Translations under genes and position numbers: made by a program
Shown here: piece after piece, positions 1 through 7,617 of the stretch
Layout of the letters: each line of letters opens with the position of its first letter
Position numbering within the stretch: the first letter of the stretch is position 1
DNA from: Emcibacteraceae bacterium
Lineage (GTDB): Bacteria; Pseudomonadota; Alphaproteobacteria; Sphingomonadales; Emcibacteraceae
Length of the DNA stretch: 14,961 nt
Direction of reading: 5' to 3'
Assembly: GCA_016763335.1 (NCBI GenBank)
Contig: JAESUD010000154.1
Span: 1 to 14,961, forward strand
Notes under the pieces: generated by a model
What the model saw: only the letters and a program-made list of their open reading frames with translations
What the model was told of the DNA's origin: nothing
Database searches by the model: none

Positions 1-1595
1 AGCGTTCTAAGGTTAAAAAAACTCTTTATGATGTTATGGAAGCAGCGGCTCATTGGTTTGAAAGCCAGCTAATGGCCCAAGTTGGTCGCGAGGGACTTTC
101 ATACATTCAAAAAAGGGGTTTGAATAAAAATACGGTTAAAAAATTCAGACTGGGCTTCTCACCAAATGATAAATCAGCTTTAAAAACGTCCATGCTTGCA
201 AGGCCGGAATTTGATGAAGCCATGCTGATCGAAAGCGGAATGTTAATAAAGCCGGATGACGGGGGTGATAGTTATGACAGGTTTCGTGGTCGTATTATGT
301 TCCCGATCACCGACCGACAGGGTCGGGTCGTTGCTTTTGGTGGCCGTGCTCTTTCAAAAACAGCAAAAGCAAAATATCTAAATTCACCGGAAACCCCGTT
401 ATTTCATAAAGGCAGGTTGCTCTATAATTTAAGTGGAGCCAGAAAGTCCGCCTTTGAAAAAGGCAGGCTGTTGGTTGCTGAGGGCTATATGGATGTAATC
501 GCCCTGGCCCAAGCTGGTTTTCCGGAGGCGGTAGCCCCGTTAGGAACGGCCGTTACCGAAGATCAAGTCAGGGAAATGTGGCGATTAGCCCCGGAACCTT
601 TAATGTGCTTTGACGGTGATAAGGCGGGTCGGAGGGCGGCTATTCGTGTGGTTGAACGATCGCTTGCTTTATTAAAACCGGGCCACTCCTTAAGGTTTGT
701 ATATCTTCCGGACGGTGAAGACCCGGATAGTTTCGTCGCTGGGCAGGGAAGCGAGGCATTTGAGAAGTTGTTGAATGAAGCATCACCGCTTGCAATGGTT
801 CTTTGGTCTGAGTTGATCGGGAGAGTTGATTTTGATACGCCGGAGCAAAGGGCAGGGTTAGAGCAAAATATCGGTAGGGCATTAGCCGAAATAACCGACC
901 CTAAAATTCGTGGCTATTATGAAAATGACTTTGGGAAAAGACTTAAAAAGCTTTTTGGTGGTGATTTTGTTCCTGAAATTGATCTACATGAAAGGGTCAC
1001 TTCACGGGTCAATAAAGAGAATCAGCAACAAAAATGGCAAAATTATTCTTATAAGGGTAAAAGAAACGGCAAAAATGATACTTTAAATAGCATTGGGAAC
1101 CTAAATAAAACAGAGATCGGAAAATCGGATAATTTTTCGAAAAAAGGTAGGGAAAGACTAGTGATTCGGGCCGTGTTAGAGCACCCTTGGCTACTGGAAC
1201 GTCACGGAGAATTGTTCGGAACTTTCAAATTCGAATCACTTGAGCTTGACAAGGTCCGTTGTGAAATAATAGGTATAGCAAGTCGCGACTCGGACCTTGA
1301 TAAGGAAGACCTGAGACACCAACTGATAGAAAACGGTTTGGGCCAGGTGATAGAAATCATATTCAGGCAAGGCGTGTTGACAGCCCATAATTTTATTGGG
1401 CCAGAATCTTCGAAGGAAGAAACGGAAGAAACTTGGCTGCATTCTATTGCGCTTTTCCATTTGGAAGAGCTTGAAGGGGAAATAGCAGTTTTAGGTTCTA
1501 AAGATTTGAACGAAGAAGAATATGCGCGCTTGCAAGCCCTGAAAAAAGAGCATTCAGCAAGCTTAGTGAAGTTGAGTAGGACCATGGAAGGTTAA
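1..1595 (+). CDS. dnaG: DNA primase DnaG, 5' end cut off by window
   Basis: DnaG makes the RNA primers for chromosome replication together with the replicative helicase. The frame is open back to the window edge (first full codon at position 3), so the ATG at 36 is internal. The N-terminal zinc-ribbon domain and part of the catalytic core lie outside. Numbering from that internal Met, the core motif DRFRGRIMFP is at 81-90. The TOPRIM domain follows, with the catalytic Glu in EGYMDV (149-154) and the acidic pair in FDGDKAG (192-198). A further acidic motif, DGEDPDS, is at 226-232. A charged linker around 330-370 precedes a C-terminal helical region expected to bind DnaB. The stop lies 47 bp before rpoD on the same strand, the usual dnaG-rpoD arrangement, so co-transcription is likely. 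No frameshift is seen. Identification is very secure. Confidence 0.97.
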   Translation, partial: RSKVKKTLYDVMEAAAHWFESQLMAQVGREGLSYIQKRGLNKNTVKKFRLGFSPNDKSALKTSMLARPEFDEAMLIESGMLIKPDDGGDSYDRFRGRIMFPITDRQGRVVAFGGRALSKTAKAKYLNSPETPLFHKGRLLYNLSGARKSAFEKGRLLVAEGYMDVIALAQAGFPEAVAPLGTAVTEDQVREMWRLAPEPLMCFDGDKAGRRAAIRVVERSLALLKPGHSLRFVYLPDGEDPDSFVAGQGSEAFEKLLNEASPLAMVLWSELIGRVDFDTPEQRAGLEQNIGRALAEITDPKIRGYYENDFGKRLKKLFGGDFVPEIDLHERVTSRVNKENQQQKWQNYSYKGKRNGKNDTLNSIGNLNKTEIGKSDNFSKKGRERLVIRAVLEHPWLLERHGELFGTFKFESLELDKVRCEIIGIASRDSDLDKEDLRHQLIENGLGQVIEIIFRQGVLTAHNFIGPESSKEETEETWLHSIALFHLEELEGEIAVLGSKDLNEEEYARLQALKKEHSASLVKLSRTMEG

Positions 1596-1642
1596 TTTTC
1601 CAGGTTTGATTTTGGATTTTTTTAATAAATCGAGGTTTATAT

Positions 1643-3676
1643 ATGGCGAAGAAAGCCACCAAGTCTGACAAAGATACTGATACTACTGATACTACTGATG
1701 CCCCAGTAATTAGTACTCAAAAATCCGTCAAAAAGATGATCGCTGCAGCAAAGAAGCGTGGTTATATCACTTATGATGCCTTAAATGAGGCTCTCCCGCA
1801 GGATCAGATGTCTTCTGAACAAATAGAAGATGTAATGACCATGCTTTCCGAGATGGGCATTAATGTTATTGATAATGCTGATGCCGAAGCTGAAGAAACT
1901 GTCGCTGAGAAAAAACCTGCAAAAAAGGCAAAAGATAGCGACATTGCAAAACCGGAAGCAAAAGCACCAGCTGACCGCACGGATGATCCGGTAAGAATGT
2001 ACCTACGGGAGATGGGTAGTGTAGAGCTGCTCTCCCGTGAAGGTGAAATCGCGATTGCCAAGCGGATTGAAGCCGGGCGTGATACGATGATTTCCGGACT
2101 GTGTGATAGCCCGCTTACTTTTAATGCGCTTGCTGCATGGGGCGAAATGCTCGAAGAAGAAGAAATATTGCTTCGGGATGTTATTGACCTTGATGGCATG
2201 TATGGCAATGACCCGACACAGGATTCAGATGCAACGCCGGATGCTGTCGCAGAAGAAGAAACCGTTGATGAAATTGCCAATCAAGAAGATGACGTTAATA
2301 AAGGTGATGAAGACAGTACCGAAAATAACGGTGAGAATGAAGACGGTAGTAAAGTAGAAGAGACTACTGAAGAAAGCGATGACGACGATGATGATGAAGA
2401 AGGGGTGACTGTATCTCTTGCCAATATGGAAGAAGCACTTCATCCACGCGTTATGGGAATATTTGCTGAAATCCGTAAAGTACATAAAAAATTCGCTAAA
2501 CTTCAAGTGTTGCGACACGAATCAAATATTGGCAATACTGAGCTTTCAACGGCTCAGGAAAGACGTTACCGTAAATTAAGTGATGAACTTATTGTCTTGG
2601 TGAATAGTTTAAAACTTAATAATAACCGTATTGAAGCACTGCTAGAGCAACTTTATCATTCAAGTAAAAGATTAATGGGACTTGAAGGCAAAATGCTCCG
2701 TCTTGCCGAAAGATCTAAAGTAAGTCGTCAATCCTATCTTGATAATTACTGGGGCCGTGAGCTTGAACAGGGTTGGATGAAAACCATGTCAGGTGATAAA
2801 GGAAAAGGCTGGAAAGGTTTTACGACCACGGAAGCTGAAATTGTCGGCAACATGCGCGGCCAAGTTTCAGAAATTGGCAAGGATGTTGGTCTTAATATTT
2901 CCGAGTTTCGCGTGATCGTCAATAAAGTTCAAAAAGGCGAAAAAGAAGCGAGGATTGCCAAGAAAGAAATGGTGGAAGCTAACCTGCGCCTGGTTATTTC
3001 AATCGCTAAAAAATATACCAACCGTGGCCTTCAGTTCCTTGATCTTATTCAAGAAGGTAATATTGGCCTTATGAAAGCGGTGGATAAATTCGAATATCGC
3101 CGTGGTTATAAATTTTCCACCTATGCGACATGGTGGATCAGACAAGCGATTACCCGTTCAATCGCCGATCAGGCCAGAACAATTCGTATTCCTGTTCATA
3201 TGATTGAAACCATCAATAAATTGGTGCGCACAGGTCGTCAAATGATGCATGAAATTGGCCGTGAAGCGACACCAGAAGAGCTTGCCGCGCGTCTTTCAAT
3301 GCCACTTGAAAAAGTGCGTAAAGTTATGAAGATCGCTAAAGAACCTATTTCACTTGAAACGCCGATTGGTGATGAGGAAGACAGCCATCTTGGTGATTTC
3401 ATCGAAGATAAGAATGCAATTTTGCCGGTGGATAGTGCCATTCAGACAAATCTGCGTGATACAACAACCCGTGTTCTTGCATCATTAACACCGCGTGAAG
3501 AGCGGGTTCTTAGAATGCGCTTCGGAATTGGAATGAATACTGATCATACGCTTGAGGAAGTTGGACAACAATTTTCTGTGACCCGTGAACGTATTCGTCA
3601 AATCGAAGCAAAAGCACTTCGTAAGTTGAAACATCCAAGTCGCTCAAGAAAACTTAGGAGTTTTCTGGATAAATAA
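1643..3676 (+). CDS. rpoD: RNA polymerase primary sigma factor RpoD (sigma-70)
   Basis: This is the housekeeping sigma factor that directs RNA polymerase to most promoters. At 677 aa it is in the usual range for a proteobacterial group 1 sigma. Region 1.1 spans about 25-80, and region 1.2 starts at [21 protein letters not shown] (115-134). A non-conserved region from about 145 to 380 carries a strongly acidic low-complexity block (192-254, with a run of Asp at 246-251). Region 2 spans about 440-513, with the core-binding and -10 motifs [12 protein letters not shown] and [10 protein letters not shown]. Region 3 is about 515-590. Region 4 is about 610-677, with the -35 helix-turn-helix [17 protein letters not shown]. 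The GAGG at 1632-1635 lies 7 nt before the ATG and supports this start. The ending [12 protein letters not shown] is typical of Alphaproteobacteria. Secure. Confidence 0.98.
   Translation: MAKKATKSDKDTDTTDTTDAPVISTQKSVKKMIAAAKKRGYITYDALNEALPQDQMSSEQIEDVMTMLSEMGINVIDNADAEAEETVAEKKPAKKAKDSDIAKPEAKAPADRTDDPVRMYLREMGSVELLSREGEIAIAKRIEAGRDTMISGLCDSPLTFNALAAWGEMLEEEEILLRDVIDLDGMYGNDPTQDSDATPDAVAEEETVDEIANQEDDVNKGDEDSTENNGENEDGSKVEETTEESDDDDDDEEGVTVSLANMEEALHPRVMGIFAEIRKVHKKFAKLQVLRHESNIGNTELSTAQERRYRKLSDELIVLVNSLKLNNNRIEALLEQLYHSSKRLMGLEGKMLRLAERSKVSRQSYLDNYWGRELEQGWMKTMSGDKGKGWKGFTTTEAEIVGNMRGQVSEIGKDVGLNISEFRVIVNKVQKGEKEARIAKKEMVEANLRLVISIAKKYTNRGLQFLDLIQEGNIGLMKAVDKFEYRRGYKFSTYATWWIRQAITRSIADQARTIRIPVHMIETINKLVRTGRQMMHEIGREATPEELAARLSMPLEKVRKVMKIAKEPISLETPIGDEEDSHLGDFIEDKNAILPVDSAIQTNLRDTTTRVLASLTPREERVLRMRFGIGMNTDHTLEEVGQQFSVTRERIRQIEAKALRKLKHPSRSRKLRSFLDK
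1673..1699 (+). repeat. In-frame 9-bp microrepeat at the start of rpoD
   Basis: The sequence reads GATACT, then GATACTACT twice, then GAT, in frame. It encodes DTDTTDTTD at residues 11-19 of RpoD. The unit is a multiple of three, so copy-number change by slippage would keep the frame. It lies in the disordered N-terminal extension before region 1.1. Confidence 0.7.
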
Positions 3677-3680
3677 GATG

Positions 3681-3710
3681 ATTAAGCCCGCATCATGGTG
3701 CGGGCTTAAT
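3681..3710 (+). terminator. Hairpin after rpoD, probable terminator without U-tract
   Basis: A perfect 12-bp stem (ATTAAGCCCGCA at 3681-3692 pairing with TGCGGGCTTAAT at 3699-3710) encloses a 6-nt loop. It begins 4 bp after the rpoD stop. The position and the GC-rich core suggest the end of the dnaG-rpoD transcript. However, the stem is followed by seven A residues on this strand rather than T residues, so it is not a textbook intrinsic terminator. It may instead act as a 3'-end stabilising hairpin. Confidence 0.55.
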
Positions 3711-3752
3711 AAAAAAAGCACATTTACGAAATTCCCCTCTATCCATTTTTTT

Positions 3753-3758
3753 TATAAT
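3753..3758 (+). promoter_or_regulatory. Candidate -10 box for the tRNA-Ile gene
   Basis: A perfect TATAAT lies 30 bp before the tRNA 5' end and after the rpoD hairpin, which fits an independent tRNA promoter with a short leader. No convincing -35 hexamer is visible at the expected 16-18 bp upstream, so the call rests on the -10 box and its position. Confidence 0.4.
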
Positions 3759-3788
3759 CTGCTATTGAGCAGTTCAATTCGATTTTGG

Positions 3789-3865
3789 GGGCCTGTAGCT
3801 CAGTTGGTTAGAGCAAACCGCTCATAACGGTTCGGTCGTAGGTTCGAGTCCTACCAGGCCCACCA
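3789..3865 (+). tRNA. tRNA-Ile2 (anticodon CAU, lysidine type)
   Basis: A full 77-nt cloverleaf is visible. The acceptor arms are GGGCCTG (3789-3795) and CAGGCCC (3855-3861). The D arm contains AGCTCAGTTGGTTAGAGC. The anticodon stem AACCG/CGGTT encloses the loop CTCATAA, with anticodon CAT at 3823-3825. The T arm has GGTTCGAGTCC, and CCA is encoded at 3863-3865. A CAU anticodon can be initiator Met, elongator Met or Ile2. The CTCATAA loop and overall sequence match the Ile2 type, in which TilS converts the wobble C to lysidine to read AUA. The location just after rpoD is common in Alphaproteobacteria. Structure is certain; the Ile2 assignment is strong but by recall. Confidence 0.93.
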
Positions 3866-3990
3866 CTCCCCCTTAGTTTTGTCACTTGTTTCGGGTGGCT
3901 TCGCGAGAACTAAAGAAGTCTGTAAGCTACTTCGATAAAACCCACCAATGGTTAAAGGAGTAATTCATCAGGACAGAAGTGCTGATGTCT
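3866..3990. other. Intergenic stretch after the tRNA, no gene seen
   Basis: No open frame of interest is present between the tRNA and the end of the broken minus-strand frame. Small imperfect inverted repeats occur: GAAGT/ACTTC near 3920-3945 and CATCAG/CTGATG at 3966-3971 and 3982-3987. The second lies just past the minus-strand stop at 3991 and could be a weak 3' hairpin. No copy of the tRNA 3' end was found that would mark an attachment site. Confidence 0.5.
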
Positions 3991-4266
3991 TTATGAAGAA
4001 AAGCTGTTTTTCAATGTTTTGATTAAATTGGCGCGCGCTTCTTTAAATGTTGGACTGGTCAATAACAGTTTATCTGTTTGTACATTTTTTTGTTTTGAAA
4101 CGAATTTTGTGAAATATGGTGAATTTTCACCTTTATCTGAAATTGACTGAAGTGTTTTTGCATCAAATTGATAACTGTATATATCAATGAGAAGGTCATC
4201 CCATTGTGCACGATATATGCTTGTAATATTTTTAATTTTGGCAACGACTGATTTGTTATTTATAAG
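3991..4266 (-). pseudogene. Out-of-frame C-terminal continuation of the 4260-4700 membrane protein
   Basis: On the minus strand, in the -1 frame relative to the upstream membrane-protein gene, an open frame runs from about 4314 to the TAA at 3991-3993. It has no ATG, GTG or TTG near its beginning, so it cannot easily be a separate gene. Its translation after the junction is about 90 residues of ordinary soluble-protein composition (for example SIYRAQWDDLLIDIYSYQF, ending in KTLKNSFSS). One extra T in the T5 run (plus strand A5, 4267-4271) would join it to the upstream frame and give about 236 aa. I infer a frameshifted gene, either a real one-base deletion or an assembly error. A programmed shift is less likely because no canonical slippery heptamer is in frame. 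No family is recognised for this part. Confidence 0.55.
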
Positions 4267-4700
4267 AAAAACACATATCCAGCTCTTGCATAGTCGGAGC
4301 CATATGTTACTGCATTAATATAACCAATAATATTGATAAAAGTTATTGATGGCACCATTATCACCCAGAATACGAATGCTAAGCCAGTTTTTATGCCTGT
4401 CTTGTCAGACCTATCTTTCATTGCGCTACGATAAAAGCTAATCGAGGCAAAAATTATGTAGATTGATTTTAAGAAAATCGAAAAAACCATAATAGTAGAA
4501 TAAGATATATTTGTTGAAAGCCATTTTAGCGTGGGGTCACAGTTGATTTCACAAATATAGCTTTCGTTAAGTAAATTGTGAGCAATGGTGCAGAAGCCAA
4601 AACTAATAATTTCTGCAATAAAAATACCTACAATTAATACTATCCAAAATGTGAATGCTAAATTTTTCTCGCCATTCCATACTGAGTTAATATATGTCAT
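4260..4700 (-). CDS. Small multi-spanning membrane protein, probably truncated by frameshift
   Basis: As read, this encodes 146 aa with three to four membrane segments, roughly 14-40, 62-90 and 108-130. It begins MTYINSVWNGEKNLAFTFW. The WxGE...L..FW start is a pattern seen in uncharacterised small inner-membrane proteins, but I cannot name a family with confidence. GGA lies 5 nt before the ATG (TTGGAAAAATG on the minus strand), which supports the start. The frame stops just after a T5 run within ...AGYVFFL, and a protein-like frame continues for 90 residues in another phase down to 3991. The intact product was therefore probably about 236 aa. It is transcribed away from the MBOAT cluster and shares the AT-rich 4701-4975 spacer with it. 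Function unknown. Confidence 0.6.
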   Translation of the reverse strand: MTYINSVWNGEKNLAFTFWIVLIVGIFIAEIISFGFCTIAHNLLNESYICEINCDPTLKWLSTNISYSTIMVFSIFLKSIYIIFASISFYRSAMKDRSDKTGIKTGLAFVFWVIMVPSITFINIIGYINAVTYGSDYARAGYVFFL

Positions 4701-4885
4701 TTTTCCAATGTAAACCCGCGTTTATAATAAGTACAGTATGCATAAGTTTAATATTAGTATCAAGAATGAAAATTTTAAGAAAAAGTATATTTTCAGTCAA
4801 ATGTTTTTGGATTTCTAATATGGGTTTTCAAATTTTCAACCTTGATTATTTTTAAACATTAAAGGCGAATGGGTTATCTGAATTA

Positions 4886-4907
4886 ATAATATTTTAAATA
4901 ATATTAT
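4886..4907. repeat. AT-only inverted repeat upstream of the envelope cluster
   Basis: ATAATATT (4886-4893) and AATATTAT (4900-4907) form an 8-bp inverted repeat around a 6-nt centre. It sits just upstream of the candidate -35 box at 4913, where an operator or an AT-hook/H-NS-like binding site could be. Chance occurrence is quite possible in such AT-rich DNA. Confidence 0.4.
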
Positions 4908-4912
4908 GTAGA

Positions 4913-4941
4913 TTGCTTGCCAACTTAGATGATTATCTAAT
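4913..4941 (+). promoter_or_regulatory. Candidate sigma-70 promoter for the envelope cluster
   Basis: TTGCTT (4913-4918) and TCTAAT (4936-4941) are separated by 17 bp. The -10 differs from consensus at one position; the -35 keeps TTG but is otherwise weak. It lies 35 bp before the MBOAT start codon with no other gene between. In a region this AT-rich other combinations exist, so this is a candidate only. Confidence 0.35.
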
Positions 4942-4962
4942 TATTAAAATAAATAAAATAAA

Positions 4963-4967
4963 AGGGA
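4963..4967 (+). promoter_or_regulatory. Ribosome binding site that fixes the TTG start at 4976
   Basis: AGGGA at 4963-4967 lies 8 nt before TTG (4976). The resulting N-terminus, MLFNSYVFIF, is the classic beginning of AlgI-like MBOAT proteins, so the unusual start codon is well supported. Confidence 0.65.
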
Positions 4968-4975
4968 ATTAGAAA

Positions 4976-6430
4976 TTGTTATTTAATAGTTACGTCTTTA
5001 TATTTTCATTTCTCCCTGTCACTTTTTTTATTTATTTCTTCCTTAACTATAAACGAATGACAATGGGGGCTAATGCTTTCTTAGCGTGTGCTAGTCTGTT
5101 CTTTTATAGCTGGTGGAATATTGCTTATTTGCCGCTGATTTTGGCTTCGATCATCTTTAACTTTTTCATCGGCCGAAGAATTGCTAGTAAAGATGAAGTT
5201 AATTTTGGATTTTTGACATCTAAACGCGTTTTAGTTCTTGGCATTATCGCTAATGTTGGTTTGCTGGGGTATTATAAATATAGTGATTTTTTCATCCATA
5301 ACGTCAATAGTTTTTTTGATCGTGATTATGGGCTGTTGCATCTAATACTACCGCTAGCAATTTCCTTTTTCACCTTCCAGCAAATTGCTTATTTGGTTGA
5401 TAGTTATAAAAAAGGGATCAAAGAATATAATTTTATCAATTACACCCTGTTTGTTACGTTTTTCCCACAATTATTAGCGGGCCCGATCGTACATCATAGC
5501 GAAATGATGCCCCAATTTGCCACTTTACGGACCAAGCTGATCAACTACGACAACATCGCTAAAGGCATGTTTATTTTTACAATCGGTCTGTTTAAAAAAG
5601 TGGTCATTGCTGATACTTTTGCCGAATGGGTTAACTATGGTTATTACGGTACGGAAGCAATTGATATGCTCAGTGCATGGGCGACCACGCTTTCTTTCAG
5701 CTTCCAGATTTATTTTGATTATAGCGGTTACACTGATATGGCAATTGGTATTGCGCTGTTGTTTAATATTGTTTTGCCGATCAACTTTTTTTCGCCCCTA
5801 AAATCACAAAATATTCAAATATTCTGGCGTCGCTGGAATATGACTTTAACCCGTTTCTTAAAGGAATATATTTTTATGCCGCTTGGTGGCGTGCGAAGAG
5901 GAAGAATAATTGCGTGTGTAAATTTAATCATTACCTTCACGCTCGGTGGTCTTTGGCATGGTGCTGACTGGACATTTGTCTTTTGGGGAGTTTTGCACGG
6001 TACGGGTTTAGTGGTGTTTATATTATGGAAAAAGTATGGCTTTAAAATGTATGGCTGGCTTGCGTGGTTCATAACCGTAAATTTCATAAATGTTTCTATT
6101 GTATTTTTCAGAGCGGAAAACTGGACCGCAGCAATAAGAATGTTAAAAGGAATGGTCGCGTACGATATGCTCAATTTACCCGGACCACTAAGGTTTGAAA
6201 ATAACTTAAATATAAAATTTGATAACTTCTTGGGCGCCATTAATGGTGATATCTGGACTATCGTCTGGATATTTTCCGGATTTATACTGGTGTTGTGTTT
6301 TAAGAACTCCATTGAAAAAATGAATGAATATAAACCGTCATTCTTCAATGTAATTTTTATGAGTTTTACGCTTCTTGTTGGCATACTTTATATCGTTAAA
6401 GAAAGTGAATTTCTTTATTATAATTTTTAG
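4976..6430 (+). CDS. MBOAT-family O-acyltransferase (AlgI-like)
   Basis: This 484-aa inner-membrane protein belongs to the AlgI/PatA/DltB-type MBOAT family. These proteins move acyl groups, usually acetyl, across the membrane for O-acylation of extracytoplasmic glycans. About ten hydrophobic segments are visible. Family motifs are present: the start MLFNSYVFIFSFLP, FQIYFDYSGYTDMAIG (243-258), WRRWNMTLTRFLKEYIFMPLGG (284-305), and GGLWHGADWTFVFWGVLHG (324-342). The two conserved histidines are H328 and H341; H328 is the expected catalytic residue. Length and motifs are complete. The start is TTG, supported by a ribosome binding site and the family N-terminus. The next gene, 8 bp downstream, encodes an SGNH-like protein, the usual partner that completes transfer to the sugar. 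The glycan and acyl donor are unknown. No alginate genes are seen, so I do not name it algI. Confidence 0.93.
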   Translation: MLFNSYVFIFSFLPVTFFIYFFLNYKRMTMGANAFLACASLFFYSWWNIAYLPLILASIIFNFFIGRRIASKDEVNFGFLTSKRVLVLGIIANVGLLGYYKYSDFFIHNVNSFFDRDYGLLHLILPLAISFFTFQQIAYLVDSYKKGIKEYNFINYTLFVTFFPQLLAGPIVHHSEMMPQFATLRTKLINYDNIAKGMFIFTIGLFKKVVIADTFAEWVNYGYYGTEAIDMLSAWATTLSFSFQIYFDYSGYTDMAIGIALLFNIVLPINFFSPLKSQNIQIFWRRWNMTLTRFLKEYIFMPLGGVRRGRIIACVNLIITFTLGGLWHGADWTFVFWGVLHGTGLVVFILWKKYGFKMYGWLAWFITVNFINVSIVFFRAENWTAAIRMLKGMVAYDMLNLPGPLRFENNLNIKFDNFLGAINGDIWTIVWIFSGFILVLCFKNSIEKMNEYKPSFFNVIFMSFTLLVGILYIVKESEFLYYNF

Positions 6431-6438
6431 GAACTAAA

Positions 6439-7413
6439 ATGTTTCAGACTAATAAACAAATAATCTATTCTGTTATGGTGTTGACGGCCATAATGTTTGG
6501 CATTTATTCCTATTTTATTATTTATCATAAAATGCTGTTTATGGATGTTGAATACGCCATGTGGGAATATACAAAGGACAAAACTCAAACTTCCAATGAA
6601 GAGCATTATAATTTTTTAGTATTGGGTGATTCCCGGATGAAAGCGGCATTTATACCTGAGCAATTTGATGATGAAAATTTAAATTCTCTTAATTTATCAT
6701 TGGGAGGTTCATCAGCAATCGAAGGTTATTATACTTTAAGGACATATTTAAAAAATAATAAGAAGCCAGATTATCTTCTCGTTTCTTATTCGCCAGGTAT
6801 GTTAACTTGGCATGTTTGGTATTGGCGTCGGACTGTGAATTTTCAATATCTCAATAATGACGAATTCGAAGAAGTTTATCAGATTAGCGAAGAGATGGAT
6901 AATCATTCAACGCTAGGCGATTACGATTATATGGATTCTCAAATATATGTTGGTAAATATTTAACCCAATTGATAAATGGTGTGATGGGGTATAGATGGA
7001 ATGATAATAAAAAAATGCTTGAAGATTTGGAAAAATCAAAAGGGCATGTATTTTTTGGCACAGGTGAGAATGCCAATGACCTGAGTTATGAGGCAACAGT
7101 TGATGATTTTATTCCATCGAAAGTTCTGACAAGGTATGTAGAAAAACTTCTGAAATTGGCTCAAGAAGAAGATATCAAAGTCTATTGGTATACGCCTCCC
7201 GTTAATGAAAATTCATTTGCAAATATTACGGATGACTATCGCAGCTCTTATAATGCTCATATGAAAACCTTTGAAAGAAAATATGGTATGACGGTTTTAA
7301 AACCTATTCATGAGATTAAGAGTGTGTATTTTAGTGATACCTATCATGTTTATAAAGGTGCGCCTGTGGTCACCAAATCCATTAAAGATAATTTGATCGC
7401 GGATTTGAATTAA
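6439..7413 (+). CDS. Membrane-anchored SGNH-like acyltransferase partner of MBOAT
   Basis: This 324-aa protein has one N-terminal membrane segment (about 9-28) and a predicted periplasmic domain. It carries the SGNH-hydrolase block I serine in VLGDSRMK (S65 within 61-68). The C-terminal Asp-His pair is in FSDTYHVYKGA (D300, H303), matching the DxxH of block V. These are the residues expected for an AlgJ/AlgX/PatB-like enzyme that transfers the acyl group supplied by an MBOAT protein. AGGAA shortly before the ATG supports the start, and the 8-bp gap from the MBOAT gene implies tight co-expression. Overall sequence is divergent and AT-rich, and the block III Asn is not obvious. The SGNH-like fold is well supported; whether it acts as a transferase or an esterase, and on which glycan, is inference from context. 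Confidence 0.82.
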   Translation: MFQTNKQIIYSVMVLTAIMFGIYSYFIIYHKMLFMDVEYAMWEYTKDKTQTSNEEHYNFLVLGDSRMKAAFIPEQFDDENLNSLNLSLGGSSAIEGYYTLRTYLKNNKKPDYLLVSYSPGMLTWHVWYWRRTVNFQYLNNDEFEEVYQISEEMDNHSTLGDYDYMDSQIYVGKYLTQLINGVMGYRWNDNKKMLEDLEKSKGHVFFGTGENANDLSYEATVDDFIPSKVLTRYVEKLLKLAQEEDIKVYWYTPPVNENSFANITDDYRSSYNAHMKTFERKYGMTVLKPIHEIKSVYFSDTYHVYKGAPVVTKSIKDNLIADLN

Positions 7414-7416
7414 TTT

Positions 7417-7617
7417 TTGAGTTTTTTTGAGAGAGTTTACAGAAGGTCTTTTGCACTTTTTTTGCACATTTACTATAATAGTCATAATAAAAATTTATCA
7501 ATTTTATCAACAGAATTACCGTTAGAATTTAATGATAATTTAATAATGTTATTGTATAAAATCGAGCATAAAATAAAAGGTAAAAACCTACTCGAGGACT
7601 TTTCGGTAAATGAATAA
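7417..7617 (+). CDS. Doubtful small ORF between SGNH and HAD-UbiA genes
   Basis: A 66-codon frame starts with TTG just after the SGNH stop and ends overlapping the next start by 8 nt (stop 7615-7617, ATG 7610). The C-terminal overlap would suit translational coupling. Against it, no ribosome binding site precedes the TTG, the composition is that of AT-rich spacer DNA, and I recognise no domain. The segment around residues 36-62 (PLEFNDNLIMLLYKIEHKIKGKNLLEDF) was considered as a carrier-protein-like helix pair, but there is no convincing DSL motif. It fills an otherwise empty 196-bp gap, which is its main support. Confidence 0.3.
   Translation: MSFFERVYRRSFALFLHIYYNSHNKNLSILSTELPLEFNDNLIMLLYKIEHKIKGKNLLEDFSVNE

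Larger units (their letters stand above)
4701..4975. other. AT-rich divergent spacer before the MBOAT gene
   Basis: This 275-bp spacer separates the minus-strand membrane-protein gene from the plus-strand envelope cluster. It is very AT-rich and has no credible ORF. It contains an 8-bp inverted repeat (4886-4907), a candidate promoter (4913-4941) and the ribosome binding site of the MBOAT gene. It should hold the main promoter of the cluster. Confidence 0.55.

Noticed and set aside
1804..2280. 158-codon serine-rich frame antisense to rpoD
   Set aside because: Ser-rich composition is the expected antisense reading of GA-rich codons in rpoD; no independent signals.
3966..3987. CATCAG/CTGATG inverted repeat as a terminator
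   Set aside because: The stem is only 6 bp with a mismatched inner part and no T-tract on either strand.
4059..4244. 61-codon minus-strand frame starting MPKLKILQAYIVHNG
   Set aside because: It is a shadow: the adjacent phase over the same bases gives the more protein-like tail that joins the upstream membrane protein, and this frame has no ribosome binding site or recognisable domain.
3866..4975. Integrase, attachment-site duplicate or insertion sequence after the tRNA
   Set aside because: No integrase or transposase frame, no repeat of the tRNA 3' end and no terminal inverted repeats were seen.
5815..6384. 189-codon frame antisense to the MBOAT gene
   Set aside because: It lies fully inside a well-conserved coding region on the other strand and its translation has no recognisable domain.
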